The notes beneath the pieces were generated by a model that searched no databases, was not told the origin of the DNA, and was given only the letters and a program-made list of their open reading frames with translations. Of a stretch of 48,352 bases of DNA, positions 26,945 to 36,450 are shown in pieces (the first letter of the stretch is position 1; each line of letters opens with the position of its first letter). The stretch is from an uncultured Verrucomicrobiota bacterium. Lineage in GTDB: Bacteria > Verrucomicrobiota > Verrucomicrobiia > Limisphaerales > UBA9464. The DNA lies in contig CAIXUG010000076.1 in NCBI GenBank assembly GCA_903922605.1, positions 1 through 48,352 of the forward strand, written 5' to 3'. The position numbers were made by a program, and so were the translations under genes.

Positions 26945-27565
26945 ATGACAATGAATTGGTCCCTTGCCAAATGCCCGCGCGCCCTGTGGGCGCTGCTCAG
27001 CCTTGCCGCCGGCCTGCTTTTCAGCGGCTGTGACACCGGCCGAAATACTCCGGGTGGCCCCACGCCGCCGGCACCTCCGCAGGACATGCTCCGGGCCGGT
27101 GAACACATCAAGATTATCTATCAGGACATTCCCGACGCCCCGCCCACGACGGAACAGCAGATTCCTGAAAATGGAAAACTGATGCTGCCCAAAGGTGTCG
27201 AAGTCATGTTTGCCAACCGGCTGCAGACGGAGGTGGAACACGAGATTCAGGACATCTACGTCAATCAGAAGCACCTCTATCCGCGGATGACGGTCAACAT
27301 CGAGCGGCAGGGGCTGGCCGTCTCGGTCGGTGGCGAAGTCCGCACGCCGGGCATGGTGATGCCTCTGGGCCAGATGACCGTCACCCGGGCCATCAACGCG
27401 GCCGGTGGGTTTAACGAATTTGCCGACCGCTCCGATGTCATTCTCACCCGGGCGATCACCAAGGAGCAGATCCATGTAAACGTAAAAAGGGCGGTCGACA
27501 ATCCGGCCCTGGATCTGCCGGTTTATCCGGGCGATTCCATCCAGGTGAACCGCCGGATTCTCTGA
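26945..27565 (+). CDS. Polysaccharide export lipoprotein (Wza-like, SLBB)
   Basis: A 206-residue protein with a lipoprotein signal peptide ending in LLFSGC (Cys about 30). It carries a Poly_export domain (LRAGEHIKIIYQDIP ... GKLMLPKGVEV ... YVNQKHLYPRMTVNIE) and one SLBB domain (VSVGGEVRTPGMVMPLGQMTVTRAINAAGGFNEFA). It forms the outer-membrane part of the export channel with the Wzc-like kinase encoded 27 bases upstream. It is short compared with Wza of enteric bacteria and lacks the C-terminal amphipathic barrel helix. The ATG two codons later (26951) is an alternative start. Confidence 0.9.
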   Translation: MTMNWSLAKCPRALWALLSLAAGLLFSGCDTGRNTPGGPTPPAPPQDMLRAGEHIKIIYQDIPDAPPTTEQQIPENGKLMLPKGVEVMFANRLQTEVEHEIQDIYVNQKHLYPRMTVNIERQGLAVSVGGEVRTPGMVMPLGQMTVTRAINAAGGFNEFADRSDVILTRAITKEQIHVNVKRAVDNPALDLPVYPGDSIQVNRRIL

Positions 27566-27619
27566 GGCGGCGAACAAACGGCCGTCGGCCCAAAGGATCC
27601 AGATTTAGCCGGTGTCATG

Positions 27620-27660
27620 GGTCTGCTGATGGGGCAGACCGGTGCGCCGGCCTTTTCTTT
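27620..27660. terminator. Possible terminator after the export operon
   Basis: Stem GGTCTGC (27620-27626) / GCAGACC (27634-27640) is followed by a GC-rich stretch and a T-rich run TTTTCTTTTC from 27653. It lies between the convergent Wza-like and glycosyltransferase genes. Confidence 0.45.
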
Positions 27661-27725
27661 TCTATGAGGAATGCGAGGCCATCCCCCGTCAGCCCATCGG
27701 CACCGTCTCTGCCGCATCGCCGGCA

Positions 27726-28811
27726 TCAAAGCCTGCGGATGATCTGGTCGAGCGTCTGGCTCAGCGTTTCGTAATTGCACTCGCGCCGGGCCACGTCGGG
27801 AAGGCGGTGGCGGATTTCGCAGAGTTCCGGATGGTCATGAAGCTGGCGGATACGGTCGGCCAGCCGTGACGGATATCCCGGGTCCACCTCGCCGGAATAG
27901 CTGAGCAGCATCAGTTCCGGCAGCAGAATGGCCGCCTCACCCACCCGGCTGGCCAGAATGAAGCGCTCCGCCGCCATATACTCGGGGAGTTTTCCGGTGG
28001 TGCGGACCTGGCCGGGGATGTTGTTCGTCTGCGTGGACAGGGCGACATCCATCAGCCGGAGGTAAGTGGGTACCTGGGCGTACGGGATTCGCCCGCTAAA
28101 GACGAGGCGGTCCGCCACGCCGGCTTCCCGGGCTTTGGCCTCCAGCCACGCGCGCCCATTGCCATCGCCGATGACCAGTCCGGTCACGGGCAGGTCCTTC
28201 AGTCTGGTGAGCGCCTGCACAAGATCCCAGCCGTAGCAGAGATTGAGCCGCGGGCTGAACACCAGCGAGCCCATGACGCCCACAACAAACCGGTTTTCCA
28301 GGCCCAGCTGCTGGCGCAGCGCGGCGACCGATTCCGGCGTGGCCGACCCCTGTTCCGCGTAGCCGTCGCGAACCACCTGCACGCGGGGAAAGCCCTGGGT
28401 CAGCAGGTATTCGCGATGCCGGGTGCCGCGGACGACGATGGTGGCGGCGTGGGTCTGCGCCAGCTTTTCCATGAACCAGAGCAGAGGGAGCCGCCAGCCG
28501 GCGTTGATGCCGGACAGCTTCGCCATCCAATAGATGGCATCACCCGTATCCAGCAGATAGGGCAGGCCATGCCGGCGTTTCCACCAGACGGCCAGCAGCG
28601 CCCCGGGCAGGGCGGTGTTCAGGACATACACCAGATCGGGCTGCAGCCGTCCGAGTTCACGGTGCCAGTGCCAGAGCGAAACCAGACGGTTCCCCTCGCG
28701 GAAAAGGAAATGGACCGAAGCGGACAGCCGACACGCCAGTCCGCGGGCGCGGACTGCCTCAATGCTGCCGGAGCCGCCATTGACGAGGAAAACAACCTTG
28801 GTTGCGTTCAC
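27726..28811 (-). CDS. Glycosyltransferase, GT4-like
   Basis: A 361-residue protein of the GT-B fold. The N-terminal half has the acceptor-side pattern (VVFLVNGGSGSIEAVRARGLA, PDLVYVLNTALPG). The C-terminal half has VVGVMGSLVFSPRLN, VIGDGNGRAWLEAKAREAGVADRLVFSGRIP and a donor-binding region around GKLPEYMAAERFILAS. The start is GTG at 28811, overlapping the previous gene's TGA, so it is translationally coupled to the second glycosyltransferase. It probably adds one sugar of the exopolysaccharide repeat; donor and acceptor are unknown. Confidence 0.82.
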   Translation of the reverse strand: MNATKVVFLVNGGSGSIEAVRARGLACRLSASVHFLFREGNRLVSLWHWHRELGRLQPDLVYVLNTALPGALLAVWWKRRHGLPYLLDTGDAIYWMAKLSGINAGWRLPLLWFMEKLAQTHAATIVVRGTRHREYLLTQGFPRVQVVRDGYAEQGSATPESVAALRQQLGLENRFVVGVMGSLVFSPRLNLCYGWDLVQALTRLKDLPVTGLVIGDGNGRAWLEAKAREAGVADRLVFSGRIPYAQVPTYLRLMDVALSTQTNNIPGQVRTTGKLPEYMAAERFILASRVGEAAILLPELMLLSYSGEVDPGYPSRLADRIRQLHDHPELCEIRHRLPDVARRECNYETLSQTLDQIIRRL

Positions 28812-29914
28812 AGGAGGTGTTTTTCCCGGAACACCTGTTCGTAGACCGCCCAGGTCTCGGCGGCGCAGACCTTCCAGGTGTGCTGTTCGATGGTCTTGCG
28901 GGCGGCCACGCCGATCCGCCGGGCCGCTGCCGGATCACCGGCGAGCTGATGCAGTTGCACGCGCAGGGAGGCGGCATCGTGCGGTTCGCACAGCAGGCCG
29001 TTTTCGCCGTGCGTGACCAGCTCGGCGGCCCCGATGTTCCGGCCCAGAACGACCGCGATGCCGCTGGCCATGGCCTCGGTGGCCACCATGCCGAAAGGAT
29101 CGTAATCGTTGGGATAGACGAAGACGTCGGCGGCGCGAAAGGCCTCCTCGGACTTGGGCTCGAAGCCGTGGAACGTGACCCGTTCGCTGACGCCCAGTTC
29201 CTCGGCCTGGGCCCGGAAACGCCTGAGGTCGGAACGGGTGACCACCAGCAGGTGCGCCTGCGGGAAGGCCGGGAGCTGTTCGATGACCTCCTCCAGCCCC
29301 TTCACCGCCTCGCCCATGAACAGCCAGGCCCAGCGGTCGAGCGGAATCCGGTATTTGGCCCGGAGCGCGGCCCATTCGGCGTCATCCTGCGGGGGGCGGA
29401 ACTGTTCGGTGTTGGTTCCGTGGTAGATGGTGCTGACCGCCTTGTTCCACCCGTATTCCTGGCGCATCTCACTGGCGAGCGCGTTGGAAATGGCGATCAG
29501 CCGGCTGGCCCGGCGCTGGCGGTAAAAGGCCCGTTCAAAAGGTGTGACCAGCTTGATGACGAGGTGCGGACGGTGGTCCTGGGTGCGCAGCCGGCGGCCC
29601 CGGGCGGCGTTGCAGATGTGACCGGTGATGATGTCGGCGCTCCAGCCGGTCAGGCCCTGGGCGTGGATCAGGTCCGGCTGGTCGCGACGCAGCATCCTTT
29701 CCGCTGCGGGCAGGAAACTGAAGACGGTCGTGAGTATGTTGTACCGGATGGTGGGCACATGCCGCCAGGTGACCGGCAGGGATTCCGGCGGGCGGTACGT
29801 GTTGGAATAGATGACAAACTCCGCCCGTGAATGCAGATGCCGAACCAGTTCGACGCAGTAGCGTCCCTGGCCATAATTGGCATCGAAGTCATGCACCACG
29901 AGAGCGATTTTCAT
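28808..29914 (-). CDS. Glycosyltransferase, GT4 family
   Basis: A 368-residue GT-B enzyme. It shows ALVVHDFDANYGQGRYCVEL at the N-terminus, LIHAQGLTGWSADI, the kinked region PFERAFYRQRR, YHGTNTEQFRPP and the C-terminal nucleotide-sugar motif DPFGMVATEAMASG, whose Glu pair is typical of the family. It is strongly similar along its length to the gene at 30050 on the other strand, making an inverted, divergent paralogous pair. It is the first gene of a two-gene minus-strand unit. Confidence 0.88.
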   Translation of the reverse strand: MKIALVVHDFDANYGQGRYCVELVRHLHSRAEFVIYSNTYRPPESLPVTWRHVPTIRYNILTTVFSFLPAAERMLRRDQPDLIHAQGLTGWSADIITGHICNAARGRRLRTQDHRPHLVIKLVTPFERAFYRQRRASRLIAISNALASEMRQEYGWNKAVSTIYHGTNTEQFRPPQDDAEWAALRAKYRIPLDRWAWLFMGEAVKGLEEVIEQLPAFPQAHLLVVTRSDLRRFRAQAEELGVSERVTFHGFEPKSEEAFRAADVFVYPNDYDPFGMVATEAMASGIAVVLGRNIGAAELVTHGENGLLCEPHDAASLRVQLHQLAGDPAAARRIGVAARKTIEQHTWKVCAAETWAVYEQVFREKHLL

Positions 29915-30049
29915 CCGGTAGCCGGGCGTCGGAAACGATCACAGCATTGATCGGCCCCGAAGCCTAGGAAGTTCCGAACCCGGGCGGCAAGCTCCACCCT
30001 GGGCCATGGCTTGACGGCTGCCACGCACAACCCGGAGGCTGGGGCGGAG

Positions 30050-31156
30050 ATGGATGTTGCCCTGGTCGTCCACGACTTTGACCGCAATAACGGTCAGGGG
30101 CGTTATGTCATCGAGCTGACCCGGCGACTCCGCGACCGCTGCCGCTTCACCGTCTATTCCAACACCGCCGACCCGGGGGCCCTGGAAGGAATTGTCTGGG
30201 AGCACGTACCCGCCTGGCGACGGCGGCACATCACGGCCGTGTTCACTTTTCTGGCCGCCGTCGAGGCCCGGCTGATTGGCCGCCATCACAATCTCATCCA
30301 CGCCCAGGGGCTTTCTTCCTGGCGGGCGGATGTGGCGACGGTACACATGATCAATGCCGCCCGGGTGCGCCGGCTGTCACCGGCCCGGCGGCGTGACCGG
30401 CTGTTTTCGCAGATTGTGACGCCATTCGAACGGGCGTTCTACCGCCGCCGGCGGCTGCGCCATGCCATCGTGATGGCGCGGACACTGGGGCGGGAACTGC
30501 AGGAGGAATACGGCTGGGACCGGGCTCTCAGTGTGATCCCGCACGGCACCGATGCCGAACAGTTCCGTCCGCCGACCGATGCAGCGGAACGTGCGGAATT
30601 GCGCGACCGTTTTCGGGTTCCCCAGGATCGCTGGGCCTGGTTGTTCGTGGGCGAGGCGGTCAAAGGGCTGGGACAGGTCATCCAACAGCTGCCGGCCTTT
30701 CCGCAGGCGCACCTGCTGGTGGTGTCGCGGTCGCAGCTGGCGCCGTTTCAGGAGCAGGCCCGGCGGCTGGGAGTGAATGCGCGGGTCACGTTTCACGGTT
30801 TCGAGCCCCGACCCGAGCTGGCCTATCGCGCGGCCGACGCCTTCATCTATCCCAGCGCCTACGACCCCTTTGGCATGGTGGCCACGGAAGCGATGGCCAG
30901 CGGCCTGCCGGTGGTGGTGGGCTGCGAAACCGGGGCCGCAGAACTGGTGACCGAAGGGATCGACGGCCTGCTCTGCGATCCGGCGCAGCCGGCCAGCCTG
31001 CCGGCGCAGCTCGCCCGGTTGGCTGCCGATCCGGCCGGTGCGGACAGGCTGGGGCAGGCGGCGCGGGCGACCATCCGGAGGCATAGCTGGGAAGCCTGCG
31101 CCGAGGCCACGCTGGCCGTTTATCGCAAGGTTGTGGAAACTCCACGCTTGTCCTAG
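30050..31156 (+). CDS. Glycosyltransferase, GT4 family (paralogue of the divergent neighbour)
   Basis: A 368-residue GT-B enzyme. Shared landmarks with the gene at 28808-29914 are ALVVHDFD, HAQGL, TPFERAFYR, EEYGW, HGT..EQFRPP, RWAWLF.GEAVKGL, QLPAFPQAHLLVV and DPFGMVATEAMASG. The start ATG at 30050 is chosen because it aligns with the paralogue's start (MDVALVVHDFD against MKIALVVHDFD); a TTG at 30011 in the same frame is less likely. It probably adds a different sugar in the same pathway. Confidence 0.87.
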   Translation: MDVALVVHDFDRNNGQGRYVIELTRRLRDRCRFTVYSNTADPGALEGIVWEHVPAWRRRHITAVFTFLAAVEARLIGRHHNLIHAQGLSSWRADVATVHMINAARVRRLSPARRRDRLFSQIVTPFERAFYRRRRLRHAIVMARTLGRELQEEYGWDRALSVIPHGTDAEQFRPPTDAAERAELRDRFRVPQDRWAWLFVGEAVKGLGQVIQQLPAFPQAHLLVVSRSQLAPFQEQARRLGVNARVTFHGFEPRPELAYRAADAFIYPSAYDPFGMVATEAMASGLPVVVGCETGAAELVTEGIDGLLCDPAQPASLPAQLARLAADPAGADRLGQAARATIRRHSWEACAEATLAVYRKVVETPRLS

Positions 31157-31187
31157 AGGCTGCCGTCCAAAACTCTTCCCCCTTCGC

Positions 31188-32372
31188 ATGAGTTCCGCCG
31201 CCTTGCCGCGAGTCCTGTTTGTGGTTGAAGGCCACACGGACATCCGTTTTGTGGCGGGTCTGGCGGGGGTCTGTGATCTCACGATGCTGGTGCCAGCGGC
31301 GACCTTCCGCGCGAGCGGCCTCGACAACCGCATGCGCGAGGCGGGGCTAAGGGTGCCGGTGCATGAGCTGCCCGGCGGTCGCATGGCCTTTCAATGGCGG
31401 TCTTTTCTCTGGCTCTGGCGGCATGCCCGGGAGTTCCAGGTGATCCTTTCGCAGGAACTGCTGCGCGGCACGCTGAGCGCCAATCTCGCCGGCTCCCTGC
31501 GCGGGGTGCCGGTGGTGGCCAGCGTGCTGGTGCCGGCGATCGAGTATTTCCGGTGCCGCCGGGAACGCCGCCAGATCGGACCGGTGAAAGCCTGGGCCGG
31601 CGAGACGCTGATGCGCTGGCTGATGACCGTGAACGGCCGGCTGGTGACCCGTTGCGTGGCGTGGGGGCCCTACCTGCAATCGGTCGCCGCGCGCTACTGC
31701 TCCCGGGTGCAGCCCGGCCATTATTACGGCGTCGATACCGGTTATTTCCGCCCGGCGGATGCGGCCGAGCGGTCGGAACTGCGCCGTCGGCACGGTCTGC
31801 CGGTAGAGCGTTTCCTGATTCTTTTCCCCAGCCGCGTCAGCCACGAGAAGGACCCGGAAACGGTGCTCCGGGCCACCGCCCAGCTGCGTGAGCGCGGCCT
31901 TGACGCGGTGGTGCTGAATCTCGGTGGCGGCTACGAGGATTTCCTGCGGCTGGCCGCCGAACTGAAGCTTCAAGGCGCCTCCGGGTGGGCCCTGGGCCGG
32001 CCGGCCATGCACCCCATGCGCGAGCTGGCGGACTACTTCCGGGCGGCGGACGTGATCTGCCAGGCCTCACTGGAGGAAGGGCTTTCGCTGGCCACGCTCG
32101 AAGGGCTGGCCTGCGGCGTGCCGGTGGTGGCCAGCTCGGTGGGCGGCATGGCCGTGCGCCTGCGGGATCACGCGCTCCTGACGGATCGCCGCGATGCCAA
32201 AATGATGGCCGATGCCTTTGAAAAAGTGGCGCGCGAGCCGGAAACGGCGCGGGTCCAGGCCATGCGCGGCCGTGAATGGGTGGCCGCCGAATGCCACCGG
32301 GAAACCGCCTTTGCCGACTGGCACCGGATCTTCGCGGAACTGGCCGCCGATCAGTCTTTTCGCCGGCGGTGA
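31188..32372 (+). CDS. Glycosyltransferase, GT4-like
   Basis: A 394-residue protein with an N-terminal LPRVLFVVEGHTDIRFV, mid-region YYGVDTGYFRPADAAERSELRRRHGL, then FLILFPSRVSHEKDPETVLRA split by a turn, VLNLGGGYEDFL, and the donor motif QASLEEGLSLATLEGLACG with VPVVASSVGGM. These are the marks of a GT4 enzyme. The start at 31188 is chosen over an upstream in-frame ATG because that extension lies inside the previous gene and is low-complexity. Its end overlaps the end of the convergent ligase gene by 22 bases. Confidence 0.85.
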   Translation: MSSAALPRVLFVVEGHTDIRFVAGLAGVCDLTMLVPAATFRASGLDNRMREAGLRVPVHELPGGRMAFQWRSFLWLWRHAREFQVILSQELLRGTLSANLAGSLRGVPVVASVLVPAIEYFRCRRERRQIGPVKAWAGETLMRWLMTVNGRLVTRCVAWGPYLQSVAARYCSRVQPGHYYGVDTGYFRPADAAERSELRRRHGLPVERFLILFPSRVSHEKDPETVLRATAQLRERGLDAVVLNLGGGYEDFLRLAAELKLQGASGWALGRPAMHPMRELADYFRAADVICQASLEEGLSLATLEGLACGVPVVASSVGGMAVRLRDHALLTDRRDAKMMADAFEKVAREPETARVQAMRGREWVAAECHRETAFADWHRIFAELAADQSFRRR

Positions 32373-33979
32373 AGCGGCGCGAAGAGCCGGCGGTCGTTCG
32401 GGCTTTTGATCTCGCGCGGCGGCAGGGGCTTGGCTTCGGGCTGCTCGCGCTGGAACAGGAAGCGTTTCTTGGGGGCGGGCGGGCGGATGGCGCGGATCCG
32501 GCTGGTCACCTGCTGCACGGCCTCGGGCTTGCCATCATTGAAGAGCAGCCGGGTCTTCCGGGTCTGGATGAACGACACGAACATCGCGTTCGTTTTCACG
32601 TCTTCCGGCGCGAGCTTTTCCAGCTTGCGGTATTCGAGCGTGAGCCGGTCCAGGGCGCCGAGGAAGAACCAGAGCAGCGCGCCGTTGGGAATGGCGAGGA
32701 AGGGTGAGCCGGTGGGCATGATGCCGACGGCGATCATGAACATGGCACCCGCCGGCACGCCGACGATGGCCAGGGGCGTGTCGCGCAGCTCCTTCATGTT
32801 GCGGAAGGCGTCGAGCACGCCGGCGATCAGGAGCCAGAAAAAGACGGTGATGCCTAGGAAGCCCATCTCCACCCCGAGGCGTCCCAGATCACCGTCCACG
32901 GGTCGCCAGTCGAATTCGCGCGTCAGGTTCGACAGCACCGCCGGCAACCCGTGACCGCTGCGGCCGAGGCCGCCGCCGAAGGGCAGAGACATCAGGCTTT
33001 CAAACATCGGCAGCACGACGATGGAAAGGCGGCCGATGAAGCTTTGCGGGTCCATGAGCGTGCTGAAGCGTTCCAGCGAGTCGCCGTTTCCCGAGGATTG
33101 CTGGCTCGCCTTGAAGGCCAGCAGGATGAGTACGGGCACGAGGATGTACTGCAGCAGGTTCCGGCGGTACCAGGCCGTGAAGATGAGGCCGGTCGCCATC
33201 ATGAACATGGACGTGCGGGAACCGCTCAGCACGATGCCGTAGGCCATGGGGGCCGCCAGGGCGAGCAGGATGATGCGTTCCTTCCAGGAGTTGCCCGCCA
33301 CGGAAAAGCGCGAGATGGCGAACATGACGCAATAGGCCATCGTGCCACCGAAGGCCGCCGCCGTGACGAACGTGGAGAATACGCGCAGCTTCGCCTCACC
33401 CTTGGAGTTGGAATAGAAGGTGTTGAAAAACTTGGCCGCGAACTCCGCGTCCTCCGCCATCTTGGCCCGGATCTCCTCGGGCGACTGCCGCATGCCATAC
33501 ACGGCGGTGATCGCGGCGAGGATGATGATCAGCCAGAAATACAGCTCGACCTGGCGCACGCTGCGCACGAGGTGGTAGCCGAGCGCGAAGGTCAGCGGGA
33601 TGAAGCACCAGGCGCGGAACGCCGAAAGGCCGGCCAGCAGCGGTACGCCAAAGGGCATGATCAGGTAGAAGCAGGCCACGCCGACGAACGCCTTGAGCGC
33701 GTTGCCCACGCGGCTGTTGGGAATCCACGGGTCCATGCGGGGCACCGAGGCCAGCGTGACGATCAGGGCCAGCATCAGCGGGATGTCGAAGGCGAACGTC
33801 GTCAGTGCGCCCCGGAAGCGGAGCTTCAGCCACCCGTGGAAGAACCCGATGATGATCGCGGAGATGAAGAGGAAGTTGCCGAGCTGGTTGTGCGCGAACA
33901 GCGCCCGGAACCGCGTGAACATGTTCCCGCCGGGATTGGCGGCGGCGGGCGGCGGTCGGGTGGCGGTGGCGGCGTTCAT
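32351..33979 (-). CDS. O-antigen ligase/polymerase-like membrane protein
   Basis: A 542-residue protein with about 12 hydrophobic segments and a large central loop (about 190-230). The conserved segment YGIVLSGSRTSMFMMATGLIFTA matches the Wzy_C/WaaL core (SGSRT motif with Arg). A soluble Lys/Arg-rich tail of about 100 residues ends FAPLHRRRKD. In this setting it probably polymerises repeat units or ligates the polymer. It overlaps the downstream glycosyltransferase (ATGA at 33976-33979). Confidence 0.85.
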   Translation of the reverse strand: MNAATATRPPPAAANPGGNMFTRFRALFAHNQLGNFLFISAIIIGFFHGWLKLRFRGALTTFAFDIPLMLALIVTLASVPRMDPWIPNSRVGNALKAFVGVACFYLIMPFGVPLLAGLSAFRAWCFIPLTFALGYHLVRSVRQVELYFWLIIILAAITAVYGMRQSPEEIRAKMAEDAEFAAKFFNTFYSNSKGEAKLRVFSTFVTAAAFGGTMAYCVMFAISRFSVAGNSWKERIILLALAAPMAYGIVLSGSRTSMFMMATGLIFTAWYRRNLLQYILVPVLILLAFKASQQSSGNGDSLERFSTLMDPQSFIGRLSIVVLPMFESLMSLPFGGGLGRSGHGLPAVLSNLTREFDWRPVDGDLGRLGVEMGFLGITVFFWLLIAGVLDAFRNMKELRDTPLAIVGVPAGAMFMIAVGIMPTGSPFLAIPNGALLWFFLGALDRLTLEYRKLEKLAPEDVKTNAMFVSFIQTRKTRLLFNDGKPEAVQQVTSRIRAIRPPAPKKRFLFQREQPEAKPLPPREIKSPNDRRLFAPLHRRRKD

Positions 33980-35139
33980 CGCGGGGCCCGGGCGGACAGG
34001 GCCCGTGCGTAGATTTCCTCCGTGCGCCGCGCGTGGGTGGCCGAGCCAAACAGGGAAATCGCGCGCCGGCGTCCGGCGGCACCAAACTGCATCAGGCGTT
34101 CGGGCGAAGCGAGGGCTTCCTGCAGGGCGGCGGCCAGGGCCGTGGTGTCACCCACCGGGACCAGCCAGCCGGTTTCGCCCGGGGCAATGATCTCGGCGGG
34201 GCCGACTGCGGCAAAGGCGACCACCGGCGTGCCCAGCGCCTGGGCCTCCGCCACCGTCAGGCCGAAATCTTCCTCCAGGGCCGGATGCGCCACCAGTGTG
34301 CTGGCCGCCAGGAAGCCGGCCAGATCGGCATCGGGCACGAACCCGGTGAAGGTCACGCGGTCGGCGATGCCCAGTTCCTTCGCCAGCGCGCGCAGCTCCT
34401 GCTGGTATTCGGTCTCCTGCCCGAAGAGCGAGCCGCCGATCACGATGCCGTGCGCGTGGGCAGACGGTTGCGCGTGAATCACCCCGGCCAGCGCCTTCAG
34501 GAAATGCAACTGGCCCTTGAAGCGTTGCAGGCGTGCCCCGACCGAAATCCAGCGCCGGTCGGCGGGGATCCCGTACCGCTGGGCGAGGGCTTCGCGCGGC
34601 GCGGCGGCGGCGAGCTGCTCCAGCCGGCCCGGATTCACCCCCGGCCAGATCATCGTCGAAGGCAGCCCCTGGGCGCGGAAATAGTCATCCGTGCGCGGGC
34701 AGTTGCTGAGCACGTGGGCGGTGGGGATGGCAAGGATCGCGCGCGTATGCCACGAGGGCTGTTCCACCGTGTGGGTGGTCCACACTTCGGGTATGCCCGC
34801 CAGCTTTGCGGGAATGCCCCCATACACGTGCGCCCGGAAACCGTTGCTGTGGATCAGGCGCAGGCCGTGCTCACGGATCAGGCGGCGGATCTTCCAGAGC
34901 GTGCCGGCGATCTTGTGCACCTCGCGCATCCGGTGCGTTTCCAGCACGTGTACCTCGACGTCCAGCTCGCGGAGAAAACCCTCGAGCGGACCGGGCCGCA
35001 ACTGGATGACGTGCGGGCGGAAACGGCTGCGATCCAGCTCCCGCAGGCACTCGATCATGAGCGTCTCGGCACCGCCCTTCTCCCCCACACAGGAAATCCA
35101 GGCAAACGGTACGGGCGCGGGTGAGGTGGCAGGCGGCAT
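33976..35139 (-). CDS. Glycosyltransferase, GT4 family
   Basis: A 387-residue GT-B enzyme. It shows WISCVGEKGGAETLMIECLREL at the N-terminus (split by a loop), LIHSNGFRAHVYG, the donor half ISVGARLQRFKGQLHFLKAL, RVTFTGFVPDADLAGFLAAS and the motif HPALEEDFGLTVAEAQALGTPVV, whose EDFGLTVAEA is the Glu-X7-Glu element. ATG 35139 is chosen; a GTG at 35223 would add 28 residues without similarity to the family. It is read with the ligase gene as a two-gene unit. Confidence 0.88.
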   Translation of the reverse strand: MPPATSPAPVPFAWISCVGEKGGAETLMIECLRELDRSRFRPHVIQLRPGPLEGFLRELDVEVHVLETHRMREVHKIAGTLWKIRRLIREHGLRLIHSNGFRAHVYGGIPAKLAGIPEVWTTHTVEQPSWHTRAILAIPTAHVLSNCPRTDDYFRAQGLPSTMIWPGVNPGRLEQLAAAAPREALAQRYGIPADRRWISVGARLQRFKGQLHFLKALAGVIHAQPSAHAHGIVIGGSLFGQETEYQQELRALAKELGIADRVTFTGFVPDADLAGFLAASTLVAHPALEEDFGLTVAEAQALGTPVVAFAAVGPAEIIAPGETGWLVPVGDTTALAAALQEALASPERLMQFGAAGRRRAISLFGSATHARRTEEIYARALSARAPR

Positions 35140-35306
35140 GGCTTGGCCGGTCAGGACCGGAACCCGCGTAGTTTCGACGGTGCGGCGGGCCGAGGCAACA
35201 GGCTTCCAAGGCTGGCGGTGCAATTCGTCACAGGAGGATAACTCGGCATGTTGGGCTTGCCTCTGTAGCCCATGGCGCTTTCTGCTGGGGCCGGACGCAA
35301 TCTTGC

Positions 35307-36218
35307 ATGAGCTTCGCCGACCGCTTTCTCAAACCGGAATACTGGTTCCAACCGGGCCAGGTCTGGCGTCGGCTGCGCCGTCGCGGCGCCATGCCGACCG
35401 AGGCGGACGTGATGACTCCCTGGGGTCTGCCCATGCATGTGCGGCCCTTTGAAACGGTCGGACACGCCCTCTGGCACCTGGGCGTCCTGGATCTCGTGGC
35501 CTGCGAGGTCTGCTGGCGGCTGCTCGATCCTGGTGAGACAGCCGTGGATATCGGGGCCAACATCGGCGTGATGACGGGCCTGTTCGCCACGCGCTGCGGC
35601 CCGACCGGGGAAGTCTGGAGCTTCGAACCGCATCCCACGATACACGGCGAACTTGCGGCACACGTCGCGGCCTGGCAGCGCGCCGGCAAGCCGCTCGCGC
35701 CCGTGCGGCTGCGGAAGGAGGCGCTCAGCGATACGACGGGCGAGGCCAAGCTGTTCGAGCCGGTGGTGTTCGAGGGCAATCACGGCGCGGCGAGCCTGGA
35801 GGAATTTTCTTCCGAATCAGGCCGGACCAACACGACCGGAGGGAAACACTTCACGGTTCCGGTCGCGCCTTTCGACGGGATATTCCCCAAGGACCGCTCG
35901 GTAGGCCTGTTCAAGATCGATGTGGAGGGACATGAGCCCAAGGTGTTCGCCGGCGCGGCCGAGGCGCTGCGGGCCCGGCGCATCCGGGACATCGTCTTTG
36001 AGGAGCATCACGCCGCGCCCAGCCCGACGGTGAAGCTGCTCACCTACGCCGGCTACACGGTTTTCTTCCTGGGCCGCAATTTCTGGGGTCCACAGCTCAC
36101 GGTGCCGGATGACCAGACGGCCCGGCCCGCCTGGCTGCCGCCCAATTTTCTGGCGACGCTGGAGCCTGAACGGGCGCTGTCACGGTGTCGCGACCGCGGC
36201 TGGCAGGTACTGCGCTAA
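35307..36218 (+). CDS. FkbM-family methyltransferase
   Basis: A 303-residue SAM-dependent enzyme. AVDIGANIGVMTGLFA is the SAM-binding glycine loop, VWSFEPHP the acidic strand-2 motif, and GLFKIDVEGHEPKVFAGA the FkbM hallmark. Such enzymes O-methylate sugars in surface polysaccharides, which fits the locus. It stands alone at the right end of the polysaccharide region, divergent from the preceding glycosyltransferase. Confidence 0.9.
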   Translation: MSFADRFLKPEYWFQPGQVWRRLRRRGAMPTEADVMTPWGLPMHVRPFETVGHALWHLGVLDLVACEVCWRLLDPGETAVDIGANIGVMTGLFATRCGPTGEVWSFEPHPTIHGELAAHVAAWQRAGKPLAPVRLRKEALSDTTGEAKLFEPVVFEGNHGAASLEEFSSESGRTNTTGGKHFTVPVAPFDGIFPKDRSVGLFKIDVEGHEPKVFAGAAEALRARRIRDIVFEEHHAAPSPTVKLLTYAGYTVFFLGRNFWGPQLTVPDDQTARPAWLPPNFLATLEPERALSRCRDRGWQVLR

Positions 36219-36356
36219 CGGCACGAAAAAAGCCGCTGCCCGAGTGTGCGCTGTTGGGAATTTGTCAGCCAACTGTTCACTCGAAAGGGGGTCCTGTTGG
36301 AGGTCGGAGGGATATGCTGGAAATGCCCGAACCCTCCCGAAAGCAGCTTAACTTCA

Positions 36357-36385
36357 TTGACTCACAGCCGATACCGGCTTGTAGC
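36357..36385 (+). promoter_or_regulatory. Weak promoter candidate for the H-NOX operon
   Basis: TTGACT, a 17-base spacer and TGTAGC, roughly 65 bases before the H-NOX start. The -35 is good, the -10 poor. The rest of the 232-base gap (36219-36450) shows no other element. Confidence 0.3.
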
Positions 36386-36450
36386 GGCCAAAACCGCCCT
36401 TTACGCTTTGGTGACGCCGGAAAAACCAACCTTCCTGCAACCCTACCTCC

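Noticed and set aside
25883-27577. A 564-codon open frame antisense to the kinase and export genes
   Set aside because: It spans two well supported genes and has no recognisable domain.
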